Below, one piece after another: positions 18,593-27,279 of a stretch of DNA of 34,742 bases. A model generated the notes under the pieces. That model was not told the origin of the DNA, made no database searches, and saw only the letters and a list, made by a program, of their open reading frames with translations. A program made the translations under genes and the position numbers. Each line of letters opens with the position of its first letter. Position 1 is the first letter of the stretch. The DNA is from Candidatus Choladousia intestinipullorum (GTDB taxonomy: Bacteria > Bacillota > Clostridia > Lachnospirales > Lachnospiraceae): NCBI GenBank assembly GCA_018711885.1, contig DVHT01000005.1, positions 1-34,742 on the forward strand. Reading direction: 5' to 3'.

Positions 18593-19915
18593 ATGGGGAA
18601 AGAGCAGACGATAGTGGCAAAGTTTGGCGGAAGTTCGCTTGCGGATGCGGAGCATTTCAGACAGGTGAAGAAGATCCTCCGTCAGGATCCGGCAAGGCGG
18701 TACGTAGTTCCGTCGGCTCCCGGCAAGAGAAACAGCGAAGACGAAAAGGTAACGGATCTGTTATACCAGTGTTATGAGAAGGCGAGCAGCGGGGCTGATT
18801 ATGCACCAGTCCTTCAGAAGATCCGGGGACGTTATCAGGAAATTATAGATGACCTTGGCCTTGCAGTGTCTCTTGAGGGTGAATTCGAGATGATCGAGCA
18901 GGCTTTTGTGAACCATGCCGGAGAGCAGTACGCGGCGTCCCGCGGAGAGTATTTAAACGGCATTCTTCTTGCAGCATTTCTGGGATACCGGTTCGTCGAT
19001 GCGGCGGAGGTCATCCGGTTTAATAAAAAGGGCGTGTTTGAGGATGAAAGGACAAATTTTTTCCTGAGCGACAGACTGATCAATATAGACCGGGCAGTCA
19101 TTCCGGGATTTTACGGGGCGGATGACGCAGGGAATATCCATACGTTTTCCCGCGGAGGTTCCGATGTGACGGGAGCGCTTGTGGCGCGTGCCGTGCAGGC
19201 GGACCTGTACGAAAACTGGACCGACGTTTCCGGTTTTCTCCTGACGGATCCCGGGATCGTGGATCATCCGAAAAAGATCGATATTATGACGTATTCGGAA
19301 CTCCGCGAACTGTCCTACCGGGGAGCTACTGTGCTGCATGAGGAAGCCGTCTTTCCGGTGCGGCGGGAAGGGATTTCTATCCACATCCGCAATACGAACC
19401 GGCCGCATGAGAGCGGTACGCTGATCTGCAGTACGATCAGGCCGGAAGATGAGGTGCCGATCACGGGGATTGCGGGCAAAAAGAATTTTGCAGCAGTCAA
19501 TATTGCAAAGAACAGGATGAATGCGCAGGTCGGATTCTGTAAGAGACTGCTGGAGGCATTTGAGGAAAACGATATATCGTTTGAGCATATGCCGTCCGGA
19601 ATCGATACGATCAGCGTTATTCTGCCTGCGGACGAGTATCACAAAAAGAAAGATGCTATTATGGATTCTCTTCAGAGACTGCTGGCCCCGGATAAGATCA
19701 GTATAGATGAGGATATGGCGCTTGTCACAGTCGTCGGAAAGGGGATGCGTTCTGTCAGCGGGATCGCTGCCAGGTTCTTTACAGCGCTTGGCGACGCACA
19801 CGTAAATATTAAAATGATCGATATGGGATCGAACGAGATCAACTGTACGATCGGCGTATCAAACCAGGATTTTGATACGGCGATACGCGCGCTGTACAGC
19901 GCGCTCGTAGAATAA
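18593..19915 (+). CDS. lysC: Aspartate kinase
   Basis: VAKFGGSSLADAEHF; FSRGGSDVTGALVARAV; C-terminal ACT domains (VTVVGKGMRSVSGIAARFFTALGDAHVNIKMIDMGSNEINCTIGV). Confidence 0.93.
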   Translation: MGKEQTIVAKFGGSSLADAEHFRQVKKILRQDPARRYVVPSAPGKRNSEDEKVTDLLYQCYEKASSGADYAPVLQKIRGRYQEIIDDLGLAVSLEGEFEMIEQAFVNHAGEQYAASRGEYLNGILLAAFLGYRFVDAAEVIRFNKKGVFEDERTNFFLSDRLINIDRAVIPGFYGADDAGNIHTFSRGGSDVTGALVARAVQADLYENWTDVSGFLLTDPGIVDHPKKIDIMTYSELRELSYRGATVLHEEAVFPVRREGISIHIRNTNRPHESGTLICSTIRPEDEVPITGIAGKKNFAAVNIAKNRMNAQVGFCKRLLEAFEENDISFEHMPSGIDTISVILPADEYHKKKDAIMDSLQRLLAPDKISIDEDMALVTVVGKGMRSVSGIAARFFTALGDAHVNIKMIDMGSNEINCTIGVSNQDFDTAIRALYSALVE

Positions 19916-19946
19916 CGGGAATCAAAAGTTAAAAACTGGATGTCCG

Positions 19947-19987
19947 GCAGCCGCAAAGCAATTTTTTGCGGCTGCTCCTTTTTTTAT
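19947..19987 (+). terminator. Rho-independent terminator after aspartate kinase
   Basis: GCAGCCGCAAAGCAATTTTTTGCGGCTGC followed by a T-rich tract. Confidence 0.85.
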
Positions 19988-19998
19988 AAATTGTGATT

Positions 19999-20027
19999 GA
20001 CAAATTAGAGATTAAATAATATTATAT
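19999..20027 (+). promoter_or_regulatory. Sigma-A-like promoter of the PadR operon
   Basis: TTGACA, 17 bp, TATTAT in AT-rich DNA. Confidence 0.6.
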
Positions 20028-20083
20028 ATCATATAATATAGAACAATAAATAATATTATATAAACGGATAAGGAGAGGAACAG

Positions 20084-20413
20084 ATGGTATTTAATACGGG
20101 AGCGGCACTGCTCGACGCCATTGTTCTTTCGGTCGTTTCGCGTGAAGCAGACGGGACGTACGGCTACCGGATCACACAGGAAGTGCGAAGTGTCCTGGAT
20201 GTATCGGAATCGACGCTGTATCCGGTCTTAAGAAGACTGCAGAAGGATGACTGTCTGACTGTATATGACCGGGAATACGGCGGGAGGAACCGAAGGTACT
20301 ATCAGGTGACAGAGCAGGGAAGACTGCAGCTTAATATGTACCGGGCAGAGTGGCGCAATTATTCGGCCAGGATATCGGCGATATTAGAGGGTGATGAAGA
20401 TGGGAAGAGATAA
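20084..20413 (+). CDS. PadR family transcriptional regulator
   Basis: GYRITQEVRSVLDVSESTLYPVLRRLQKDDCLTVYDREYGGRNRRYYQVTEQGR. Confidence 0.93.
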   Translation: MVFNTGAALLDAIVLSVVSREADGTYGYRITQEVRSVLDVSESTLYPVLRRLQKDDCLTVYDREYGGRNRRYYQVTEQGRLQLNMYRAEWRNYSARISAILEGDEDGKR

Positions 20414-21170
20414 ATTTTTGCGGGAGCTTGAGTTCCTGCTTTCCGATGTATCTCCGGAAGAACGGGAAGCGGCGCTTCTGTATTACCGGGATTATTTCGA
20501 TGAAGCAGGTCCGGAGAGGGAGAGGGAAGTTCTGGAGCATATCGGAAGCCCGGAAAAGGTAGCGGCAGAACTGAAAAACAGTTTAAACGGTGATACAGAG
20601 GGCGGAGAATACACAGAACACGGCTATTATGATGAGCGTTTTGACGAGAAGCACCGTGTGCCTGACGCTTACGGCGGGATTGTAAAAAGGGAAGGACAGA
20701 GACAGAACGAGGAAACGAACAAAGAAAAGGGGAAAGGCAATAAAGGACGGAACGTGCTGCTTCTGATCCTGCTGTGCTTTTTTTTCGGGATACCGCTGGC
20801 AACTTCGATTATCTCCGCCGGTTTTTCTGTGATCGCCGCAATCATCGGAGGCCTTGTAGGAATTTTTGCAGGTCTGATCGGCCTGATCATCGGGGGAGTG
20901 GCCGCTGTGGCCGGACTGCTGATCGGCGGGATCGTGATGGTGATAAACGGAGCGGTGAACATGTGGCAGCTTCCGGTCGGACTGATGGGAATCTGTCTTG
21001 GGCTGCTGATGATATCAGGTGCAATGCTGATCGCGGCGCTGACGAAGTGGGGCTGTACGACGGCAGTGCCGGGGCTGTTCCGGTTCTGTACCGGCGCGGT
21101 GAAGGGATGCTGCAGATGGATCAGAAACATTGTGTGCAGGCTGTTTGGCAGAGGAGGTGAGGCAGGATGA
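20394..21170 (+). CDS. DUF1700 (HAAS) domain membrane protein
   Basis: MGRDKFLRELEFLLSDVSPEEREAALLYYRDYFDEAG then Gly-rich transmembrane helices; overlaps padR. Confidence 0.85.
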   Translation: MKMGRDKFLRELEFLLSDVSPEEREAALLYYRDYFDEAGPEREREVLEHIGSPEKVAAELKNSLNGDTEGGEYTEHGYYDERFDEKHRVPDAYGGIVKREGQRQNEETNKEKGKGNKGRNVLLLILLCFFFGIPLATSIISAGFSVIAAIIGGLVGIFAGLIGLIIGGVAAVAGLLIGGIVMVINGAVNMWQLPVGLMGICLGLLMISGAMLIAALTKWGCTTAVPGLFRFCTGAVKGCCRWIRNIVCRLFGRGGEAG

Positions 21171-22003
21171 AACGATCGACGAAAAGGCTGCTTTTGCTGG
21201 CGCTCATATTTGCGATCGCAGGTTCCGCTTTCGGGATCGTAAGCGTTTGTGCCGGATTTGAGCTGTCGGAATTCCAGAAAGCATGTGAAAACGGCGATTT
21301 CCAGCTGATCGGTCCGGACCGTTGGACAGAAGACATGAAGAAGGCTGTAAGCGGTATCCGGTCCGGGAGTACAGAGAAGAACTGGAGCTATCAGGATGTT
21401 GATTCGCTTGTGCTGGATATCGGTGCGGCAGACTGTACTCTGATTCCGGGCGATACAGATGAGTGGAAAGTGATCGGGCATGATCTTCCGGCGCAGTTTC
21501 GGTGTGAACAGAAGAATCACACGCTGGAAGTGAGCTGCAAGAAAGGATTCTGGGAATTTTTGAACATTTTTTCACTCGGTGTACACAATGCAAAAATCGA
21601 AATCTGGATCCCTGCTTCTGTGACAGCAGATGAGATACAGATCGATACCGGAGCCGGCGATCTTTCAATGCCGGAAGGAATGATCCGCTGCAGAGAAATG
21701 GAGATCAATTGCGGAGTCGGGGATATCCAGATATGCGCCGATATTACAAAGAAGCTGGAAATTGACGGAGGAGTGGGAGATGCCGGGATCGAGCTCTATG
21801 GGAAGGAGCAGGACTTCGATTACGATGTCGACAGCGGCGTGGGAGAGGTCAGGATCGGCGGCAGCCACTATTCCGACCTTGGCAGCGACATCAAACTGGA
21901 TCATGATGCGGAGAAAGAGATCAAAATTGACAATGGCGTTGGTGATGTGACGATTTCGTTTACAGAAAACGTGCCGGCGCAGCAAAAAGAGGAGGAAGAG
22001 TGA
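21167..22003 (+). CDS. DUF4097 family beta-strand repeat protein
   Basis: N-terminal TM helix and periodic GAADC/GAGDLSM/GVGDIQI/GVGDAGI/GVGEVRI/GVGDVTI repeats. Confidence 0.85.
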   Translation: MKRSTKRLLLLALIFAIAGSAFGIVSVCAGFELSEFQKACENGDFQLIGPDRWTEDMKKAVSGIRSGSTEKNWSYQDVDSLVLDIGAADCTLIPGDTDEWKVIGHDLPAQFRCEQKNHTLEVSCKKGFWEFLNIFSLGVHNAKIEIWIPASVTADEIQIDTGAGDLSMPEGMIRCREMEINCGVGDIQICADITKKLEIDGGVGDAGIELYGKEQDFDYDVDSGVGEVRIGGSHYSDLGSDIKLDHDAEKEIKIDNGVGDVTISFTENVPAQQKEEEE

Positions 22004-22182
22004 TGAAACGGTTATATAAATCAAGAAATGACAGTAAGATCTGTGGAGTGTGCGGCGGGATTGCCGAGTATTTTCGCATCGATTCGACTGTGGTGCGTCT
22101 CATATTTGTGGTCGCCGCGCTGCTTCATATCGGGATTCCGCTCTATCTTTTCGCGGCGCTCCTTATGCCGCAGAGCGCATGA
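22003..22182 (+). CDS. PspC domain protein
   Basis: KRLYKSRNDSKICGVCGGIAEYFRIDSTVVRLIFVVAALLHIGIPLYLFAALLMP. Confidence 0.9.
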   Translation: MKRLYKSRNDSKICGVCGGIAEYFRIDSTVVRLIFVVAALLHIGIPLYLFAALLMPQSA

Positions 22183-22224
22183 GCAGACGCAGATTCCAGG
22201 TGCGGAGGAAGTGAAATGTCTGCT

Positions 22225-22253
22225 TGACATCGGGCGCTTTTATGTGAATAATT
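22225..22253 (+). promoter_or_regulatory. Sigma-A-like promoter upstream of the SASP-like gene
   Basis: TTGACA-N17-AATAAT. Confidence 0.45.
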
Positions 22254-22311
22254 GCATTAGAATAAGGCGATACTTCGAATGACAGATTATTGCTTGGAAA
22301 GGAGTATTGCC

Positions 22312-22506
22312 ATGAAAGAACAGAAACGCATCAAATGGGAGGAACTAAGCCCGGATGACCAGATGAAGTATGAGATCGCGGAAGAACTGGGCCTTCTTGA
22401 AAAAGTCAGGGAGTCGGGCTGGAAATCCCTTTCGGCAAAAGAGACCGGACGGATCGGCGGTCTTATGACGAAAAAGAAGAGGGAACGAAAGGATTCAGGA
22501 AAATGA
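22312..22506 (+). CDS. Small acid-soluble spore protein-like (alpha/beta-type, SspF-like)
   Basis: MKYEIAEELGLLEKVRESGWKSLSAKETGRIGGLMTKK pattern; 64 aa. Confidence 0.75.
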   Translation: MKEQKRIKWEELSPDDQMKYEIAEELGLLEKVRESGWKSLSAKETGRIGGLMTKKKRERKDSGK

Positions 22507-23480
22507 AGAGTCTGAATGAAGACATGAAAACCGGCAGTTTTAAGCCGGTCTATCTTTTATTCGGGGATGAGGACTATCTGAAAAATCAGTATAAGAACAG
22601 ACTGAGACAGGCGATTCTGTCCGATGAAGATACGATGAATCTTTCTGTGTTCGAAGGAAAAGGAATCGACGTGCGCCAGATGATCGATCAGGCGGAGACG
22701 ATGCCCTTTTTTGCCGAACACAGAGTGATCGTAGTAGAACAGAGCGGATTTTTTAAAAATGCCAGCCCGGAGCTGGCAGAATACATACCGCAGATGCCGC
22801 CGGAGACGATCTTTATTTTTGTGGAGGACGAGGTGGATAAGCGGGGAAAGCTGTATAAAGCCGTGAAAAAAGCGGGACGCGCTGTGGAACTGGGACGCCA
22901 GGATGAGCGTACGCTGCAGTCGTGGGTGCTCGGAATGCTGAAAAAAGAAAAAAAGAGCATTCAGAGGAATGCGCTGTCCCTTTTTCTGGAAAAGACCGGA
23001 AATGATATGGAAAATATCGCGAATGAGCTGGAAAAGCTGCTTTCCTATACTTACGGAAAAGAGGCCATTGAATCTGCGGATGTGGAGGAAATCTGCACCG
23101 TGACGACGGAAAGCCGCGTCTTTGATATGATCCGCGCCGTAGCGGAGAAGCGTCAGAAGCAGGCGCTTGATCTCTATTATGATCTTCTGTCGCTGAAAGA
23201 GCCGCCGATGAGAATTCTGTTTTTGACCGCGCGGCAGTTTAACCAGCTGCTCCGGATCAAGGATCTGCGGGAACGCGGATACGACGCGCAGGCCATTGCG
23301 TCAAAAGCCGGAATCGCTCCATTCATCGTGAAGAGGAGTCTGGCACAGGCGGAGCGTTTTTCAATAGAAGAATTAAAAAGAGCGGTGTCCGACTGCGTTT
23401 CGGCTGAAGAAGCCGTCAAAACAGGCCGTCTCGGAGACCGTCTTGCGGTTGAACTGCTGATCGTGCAGTACAGCCAGTAA
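22503..23480 (+). CDS. holA: DNA polymerase III subunit delta
   Basis: PVYLLFGDEDYLKNQYKNRL; FFKNASPELAEYI; ANELEKLLSYTYGKEAIESADVEEICT; MRILFLTARQFNQLLRIKDL. Confidence 0.92.
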   Translation: MKSLNEDMKTGSFKPVYLLFGDEDYLKNQYKNRLRQAILSDEDTMNLSVFEGKGIDVRQMIDQAETMPFFAEHRVIVVEQSGFFKNASPELAEYIPQMPPETIFIFVEDEVDKRGKLYKAVKKAGRAVELGRQDERTLQSWVLGMLKKEKKSIQRNALSLFLEKTGNDMENIANELEKLLSYTYGKEAIESADVEEICTVTTESRVFDMIRAVAEKRQKQALDLYYDLLSLKEPPMRILFLTARQFNQLLRIKDLRERGYDAQAIASKAGIAPFIVKRSLAQAERFSIEELKRAVSDCVSAEEAVKTGRLGDRLAVELLIVQYSQ

Positions 23481-23545
23481 AAAGAAACGGGATGCCACAA
23501 AAATGCAGCTATGCTTCCTGACATCCGTGTTCACCTAGTCCTCTT

Positions 23546-23621
23546 GACATCTGTCCGTATCAGGCGGATATATCCGCCCTATACAGGACATCTGTCTCGG
23601 ACATGTGTACACTGGATGTCC
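23546..23621. repeat. Nested inverted and direct repeats in convergent intergenic DNA
   Basis: Perfect palindrome GGCGGATATATCCGCC (23563-23578); direct repeats GACATCTGTC (23546-23555, 23587-23596); GGACAT...ATGTCC (23599-23621). Confidence 0.75.
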
Positions 23622-23688
23622 AGAAAGCAGCCGCAAAGCATTTTTGTGACAGCCCACCGCCGATTCAGTCTGCATTTTCTTTTCTGTT

Positions 23689-24468
23689 TCATATCTGTGT
23701 GATGCCAAGCCCCTGCGTGATCTTGGCTGACGCATCGAAGAGTGCATCCAGCATTTCCCGGAAGGTCTGTTTTTGCCGGTAAGCCTGAATGGAACCGGTG
23801 ATGCCGAGTGCCCCGATGCACGCTTTTTTTCCATCAAAGATCGGAACGGCCAGACAGCCGATCCCGAGTGAAAATTCTTCATTGTCAAATCCGTACCCGC
23901 TCGTCCTGCTGTGTTCGATCTCCTGAAGGAAATCCGAGGGATCTGTGATCGTATTCTTCGTCAGATTCGGGAAGGTGCACTGTTCCACCGCAGCCATCCG
24001 TTCGTTTTCAGGAAGGTATGCAAGGATCACCTTTGCCGAAGCACTGACATTGACGGAGACCGGCTCATAAAGAGGCGCGATGACACTGAGCGGAGCGCTG
24101 GAAAATGCGTGGTCGATATAGAGCAGCGAGCCGTTTCTCCAGATGGCAAGCTGCGCAGTCTGCCCCAGCTGGTTCGCAAGTGTCTGCATGACGGGCTTTG
24201 CCGTCGTCTGTAAAGAGGAATTCCTTTCGTGGGATGCGGCCAGGCTCATGATCCGGTAGCCGAGCAGATAAGCAGTCTGTCCGCCGGAGACTTCCGTGAC
24301 GTAACCGCGGTTTACAAGATTTTTGATCAGACGAAATGCAGATGCGGTCGGAATATCCAGTTCCTTTGAAAGCTGTTTTAATGTGACGGCTTCATTGCGG
24401 CCGGATAAGTATTCGATAATATTCAATGCCCGTTCCAGAGAAGGCACGACAGAGTTTTGAACTGCCAT
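23689..24468 (-). CDS. IclR family transcriptional regulator
   Basis: VPSLERALNIIEYLSGRNEAVTLKQLSKELDIPTASAFRLIKNLVNRGYV and C-terminal effector domain; RBS AGGAGGA before the start at 24468; the ORF start at 24543 is an upstream extension. Confidence 0.93.
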   Translation of the reverse strand: MAVQNSVVPSLERALNIIEYLSGRNEAVTLKQLSKELDIPTASAFRLIKNLVNRGYVTEVSGGQTAYLLGYRIMSLAASHERNSSLQTTAKPVMQTLANQLGQTAQLAIWRNGSLLYIDHAFSSAPLSVIAPLYEPVSVNVSASAKVILAYLPENERMAAVEQCTFPNLTKNTITDPSDFLQEIEHSRTSGYGFDNEEFSLGIGCLAVPIFDGKKACIGALGITGSIQAYRQKQTFREMLDALFDASAKITQGLGITQI

Positions 24469-24654
24469 AGAAAAAGTCCTCCTTTTATTTACCGTAATAA
24501 ATAAATTGCACAGGCAAATACAAAAACAAATAGACTGTTGCACCGCGACGTGAACAGTTACAATATATCATACGAAACACTTAAAATCACCAGAAGATTG
24601 AAAAACAGCGTTTTGCATAAAACAGAGCAGACCAAATTGAGTAAATTGACGATA

Positions 24655-24683
24655 TTGACAGTGAAATAGAAATATGCTAACAT
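24655..24683 (+). promoter_or_regulatory. Sigma-A-like promoter of the isomerase/DhaKL/RpiB operon
   Basis: TTGACA (24655-24660), N17, TAACAT (24678-24683). Confidence 0.7.
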
Positions 24684-24692
24684 GAGAGCAAG

Positions 24693-24730
24693 ATTTCATA
24701 TATGATAATATTATTTCATATATGAAATAA
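24693..24730. promoter_or_regulatory. Tandem palindromic operator, probably bound by IclR
   Basis: ATTTCATATATGA at 24693-24705 and 24713-24725 (20 bp apart); the second lies in the perfect palindrome TTATTTCATATATGAAATAA (24711-24730). Confidence 0.7.
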
Positions 24731-24820
24731 ATGCAGGCAAACACAGCGATAACCGCCAAAGTCAGCGCGACCTGCTTTGGCTCATTGTATTCGCAGGATA
24801 AAGAAAAAGGAGGATAAATT

Positions 24821-26239
24821 ATGAGTAAACCGGTACTTGGCATTCTGGGATTTTCTGATGGAGATCCGGCAGCACACAAGATGCTTGCGCCGATCGTGCA
24901 GGCGCAGATTGACGCGATCGTTGACGCATTAACGGCAGACGGGCGCGTGGAAGTAGTTGTGGCAGAGGACATTGTACACAGTGATAAGACAGCAAAGGCG
25001 TATGCGGAAGATTTGAAGGCAAAGGGCGTAGACGCTACAGTTTTTGCATACGGAGTATTTGCCTTCCCTGTATTCAGTGTGATCGCAGCCAGATACGGCA
25101 AGGGGCCGTTCCTCCTTGCAGCTCCGTTTAATCCGGATTGGCCGGGCATGGTATCCATGCTGGCAGCAGGCGGCGGACTGGATCATGAGGGAATCGATCA
25201 TTTCCGCGTAGCAGGCGATGTAAAAGAGAAAGCGGTATTGGAGAAGATCGTTACATTCGCAAAATGCGCGAAGGTCGTAAGCCGCCTGAACGGACAGAAA
25301 TACGGTCTGATCGGAGGCAGAAGCCTCGGTATGTACAGTACGACCGTATCGATGCAGCAGTGGCAGGAAAAATTCGGCATTGACGTAGAGCATATCGACC
25401 AGCTTGAGATCGTGCGCAAGGCAGAAGAGGTGGACGAGGCTCAGGTAGAAAAGGCATTTAACTGGCTGACGGAGAACGTCGGAAAGATTGAATACAATGG
25501 TACATCCTTTACACCGGAGAAGCTGAAGACCCAGATCCGCCACTACGAGGCGACAAAGAAGATCGTGGAAGAGAATGAGCTTGACTTTATCGGCGTAAAA
25601 TGTCATTATGAGATGAGCGCACATTACTGTACGCAGTGCTTGAGCGCGGCGTTCCTGAATGACCCGTATGACTGGGACGGTCCGAAGAAACCGTTCGTCT
25701 GTGCATGTGAAGCAGACTCTGATGCGGCACTTACGATGCAGATCCTGAATCTTCTGACCGGAGACCCGGCGATCTTTATGGACGTGCGTCACTGGGATGA
25801 AGAGAACGGAGTCATGGAATTCTGCAACTGCGGTTCCCAGTCTACATACTATGCGGACGCGAGCGACGACTTCAGAGACAACCTTGCAAAGGTTACGCTG
25901 TATCCGGCGCTTGACCTGTATCCGGGCGGCGGATGCCATGTGAACCTGCAGACAAAACCGGGACAGGCGACGATCGCAAGACTGTGCAGAAGGAAACGCG
26001 GGAATGAAGAGCGTTATTATATGACGATCATTCCATGCGAATTCGTAGCTCTTCCGAAAGAGAGAGAAAAACTGACGACAATGGAATGGCCGCATGTATT
26101 TGCGAAGCTTCCGTTTGACCACAATATTTTCCTTGACCGTTTCGGAGCGAACCACTGCCATGCAGTATATGGTGATCACGTAGAAGAGCTGAAGATGATT
26201 TGCAAGATGCTCGATATTGATGTGGAAATGTACAATTGA
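24821..26239 (+). CDS. L-fucose/L-arabinose isomerase-like sugar isomerase
   Basis: FucI-like C-terminal pattern: CEADSDAALTMQILNLLTGDPAIFMDVRHWD (Glu/Asp metal ligands) and NHCHAVYGDH. Confidence 0.85.
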   Translation: MSKPVLGILGFSDGDPAAHKMLAPIVQAQIDAIVDALTADGRVEVVVAEDIVHSDKTAKAYAEDLKAKGVDATVFAYGVFAFPVFSVIAARYGKGPFLLAAPFNPDWPGMVSMLAAGGGLDHEGIDHFRVAGDVKEKAVLEKIVTFAKCAKVVSRLNGQKYGLIGGRSLGMYSTTVSMQQWQEKFGIDVEHIDQLEIVRKAEEVDEAQVEKAFNWLTENVGKIEYNGTSFTPEKLKTQIRHYEATKKIVEENELDFIGVKCHYEMSAHYCTQCLSAAFLNDPYDWDGPKKPFVCACEADSDAALTMQILNLLTGDPAIFMDVRHWDEENGVMEFCNCGSQSTYYADASDDFRDNLAKVTLYPALDLYPGGGCHVNLQTKPGQATIARLCRRKRGNEERYYMTIIPCEFVALPKEREKLTTMEWPHVFAKLPFDHNIFLDRFGANHCHAVYGDHVEELKMICKMLDIDVEMYN

Positions 26240-26268
26240 CACGCAAAAAGGAAAAGGAGATGACCGTT

Positions 26269-27264
26269 ATGCAGAGAATTATGAATGATCCGGATAATAT
26301 CGTTGATGAGATGCTGAAAGGTTTTCTGAAGGCTCACAGTGATATCGTGGAAGCGACACAGAATCCGAGAGTAGTAAAAGCGAAAAACATACCGGAAGGA
26401 AAGACCGGCGTCGTGACGGGCGGCGGTTCAGGACACAAGCCGGCTTTTATCGGATACGTCGGAGAGAATATGTGTGATGCCGCAGCGGTAGGCGAGATCT
26501 GCTCTTCGCCGACAGCAGCAGCCTTTCTGGATGCGTTCAAGGCAGCAGATCAGGGGAAGGGCGTCGCATGTCTGTACGGAAATTACTCCGGCGACAATAT
26601 GAACGTAAAAATGGCTGTGAAGATGGCGAAGAGAGAAGGCATCACAGTCAAGACAGTCGTGGCAAATGACGATGTTGCATCTGCTCCGAAGGATCAGAGA
26701 GAAAAACGCCGCGGCGTTGCCGGCGAAGTCCTGATGTGGAAAGTCGGCGGAGCAAAGGCTGCAAAAGGCGGAAGCCTTGACGAAGTCATTGAAGCGGCAC
26801 AGAAAGCCATCGACAATACGAGAAGCGTCGGCATCGGCCTTACACCGTGTACGCTTCCGGCAGTCGGCCATCCGAATTTTGAGATCAAGGAAGGCACGAT
26901 GGAAGTCGGCATCGGACATCACGGAGAACCGGGTATCGAGGTATGCCCGCTGGAAGACGCGCACCATATGGCAAAGAGAATGGTAGATATCGTTCTGCCG
27001 GATTATCCGTTCGTAGAAGGAGACGAGGTCGTTGTCCTCGTATCAGGTCTCGGCGCAACACCGGTGATGGAGCTTTACGTTCTGTATGATGAGATCGACC
27101 GCCTGCTCCAGGAAAAGGGCATCAAGACACATAAGGCGTACGTCGGCAACTACTTCACCTCTCTGGAAATGATGGGTGCGACGCTGACGATCATGAAACT
27201 TGATGACGAATTAAAAGAACTGATCGACATGCCTTCCAATTGCATGGGCCTGCATCAGAACTGA
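26269..27264 (+). CDS. dhaK: Dihydroxyacetone kinase-type subunit DhaK
   Basis: VVTGGGSGHKPAFIGYVG; LYGNYSGDNMN; VGIGHHGEPGIE (substrate-binding His). Confidence 0.93.
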   Translation: MQRIMNDPDNIVDEMLKGFLKAHSDIVEATQNPRVVKAKNIPEGKTGVVTGGGSGHKPAFIGYVGENMCDAAAVGEICSSPTAAAFLDAFKAADQGKGVACLYGNYSGDNMNVKMAVKMAKREGITVKTVVANDDVASAPKDQREKRRGVAGEVLMWKVGGAKAAKGGSLDEVIEAAQKAIDNTRSVGIGLTPCTLPAVGHPNFEIKEGTMEVGIGHHGEPGIEVCPLEDAHHMAKRMVDIVLPDYPFVEGDEVVVLVSGLGATPVMELYVLYDEIDRLLQEKGIKTHKAYVGNYFTSLEMMGATLTIMKLDDELKELIDMPSNCMGLHQN

Positions 27265-27279
27265 CCGGAGGAACGGAAA

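Noticed and set aside
18953-19801. 282-aa minus-strand ORF opposite lysC
   Set aside because: Antisense shadow of a clear aspartate kinase; no domain-like pattern.
20669-21520. 283-aa minus-strand ORF opposite DUF1700/DUF4097
   Set aside because: Spans two well-supported overlapping genes on the other strand; biased Pro/Ile composition.
24929-26242. 437-aa minus-strand ORF opposite the FucI-like gene
   Set aside because: Shadow ORF: low-complexity Cys/Arg/His-rich composition, no recognisable motif, and fully antisense to a well-supported gene.
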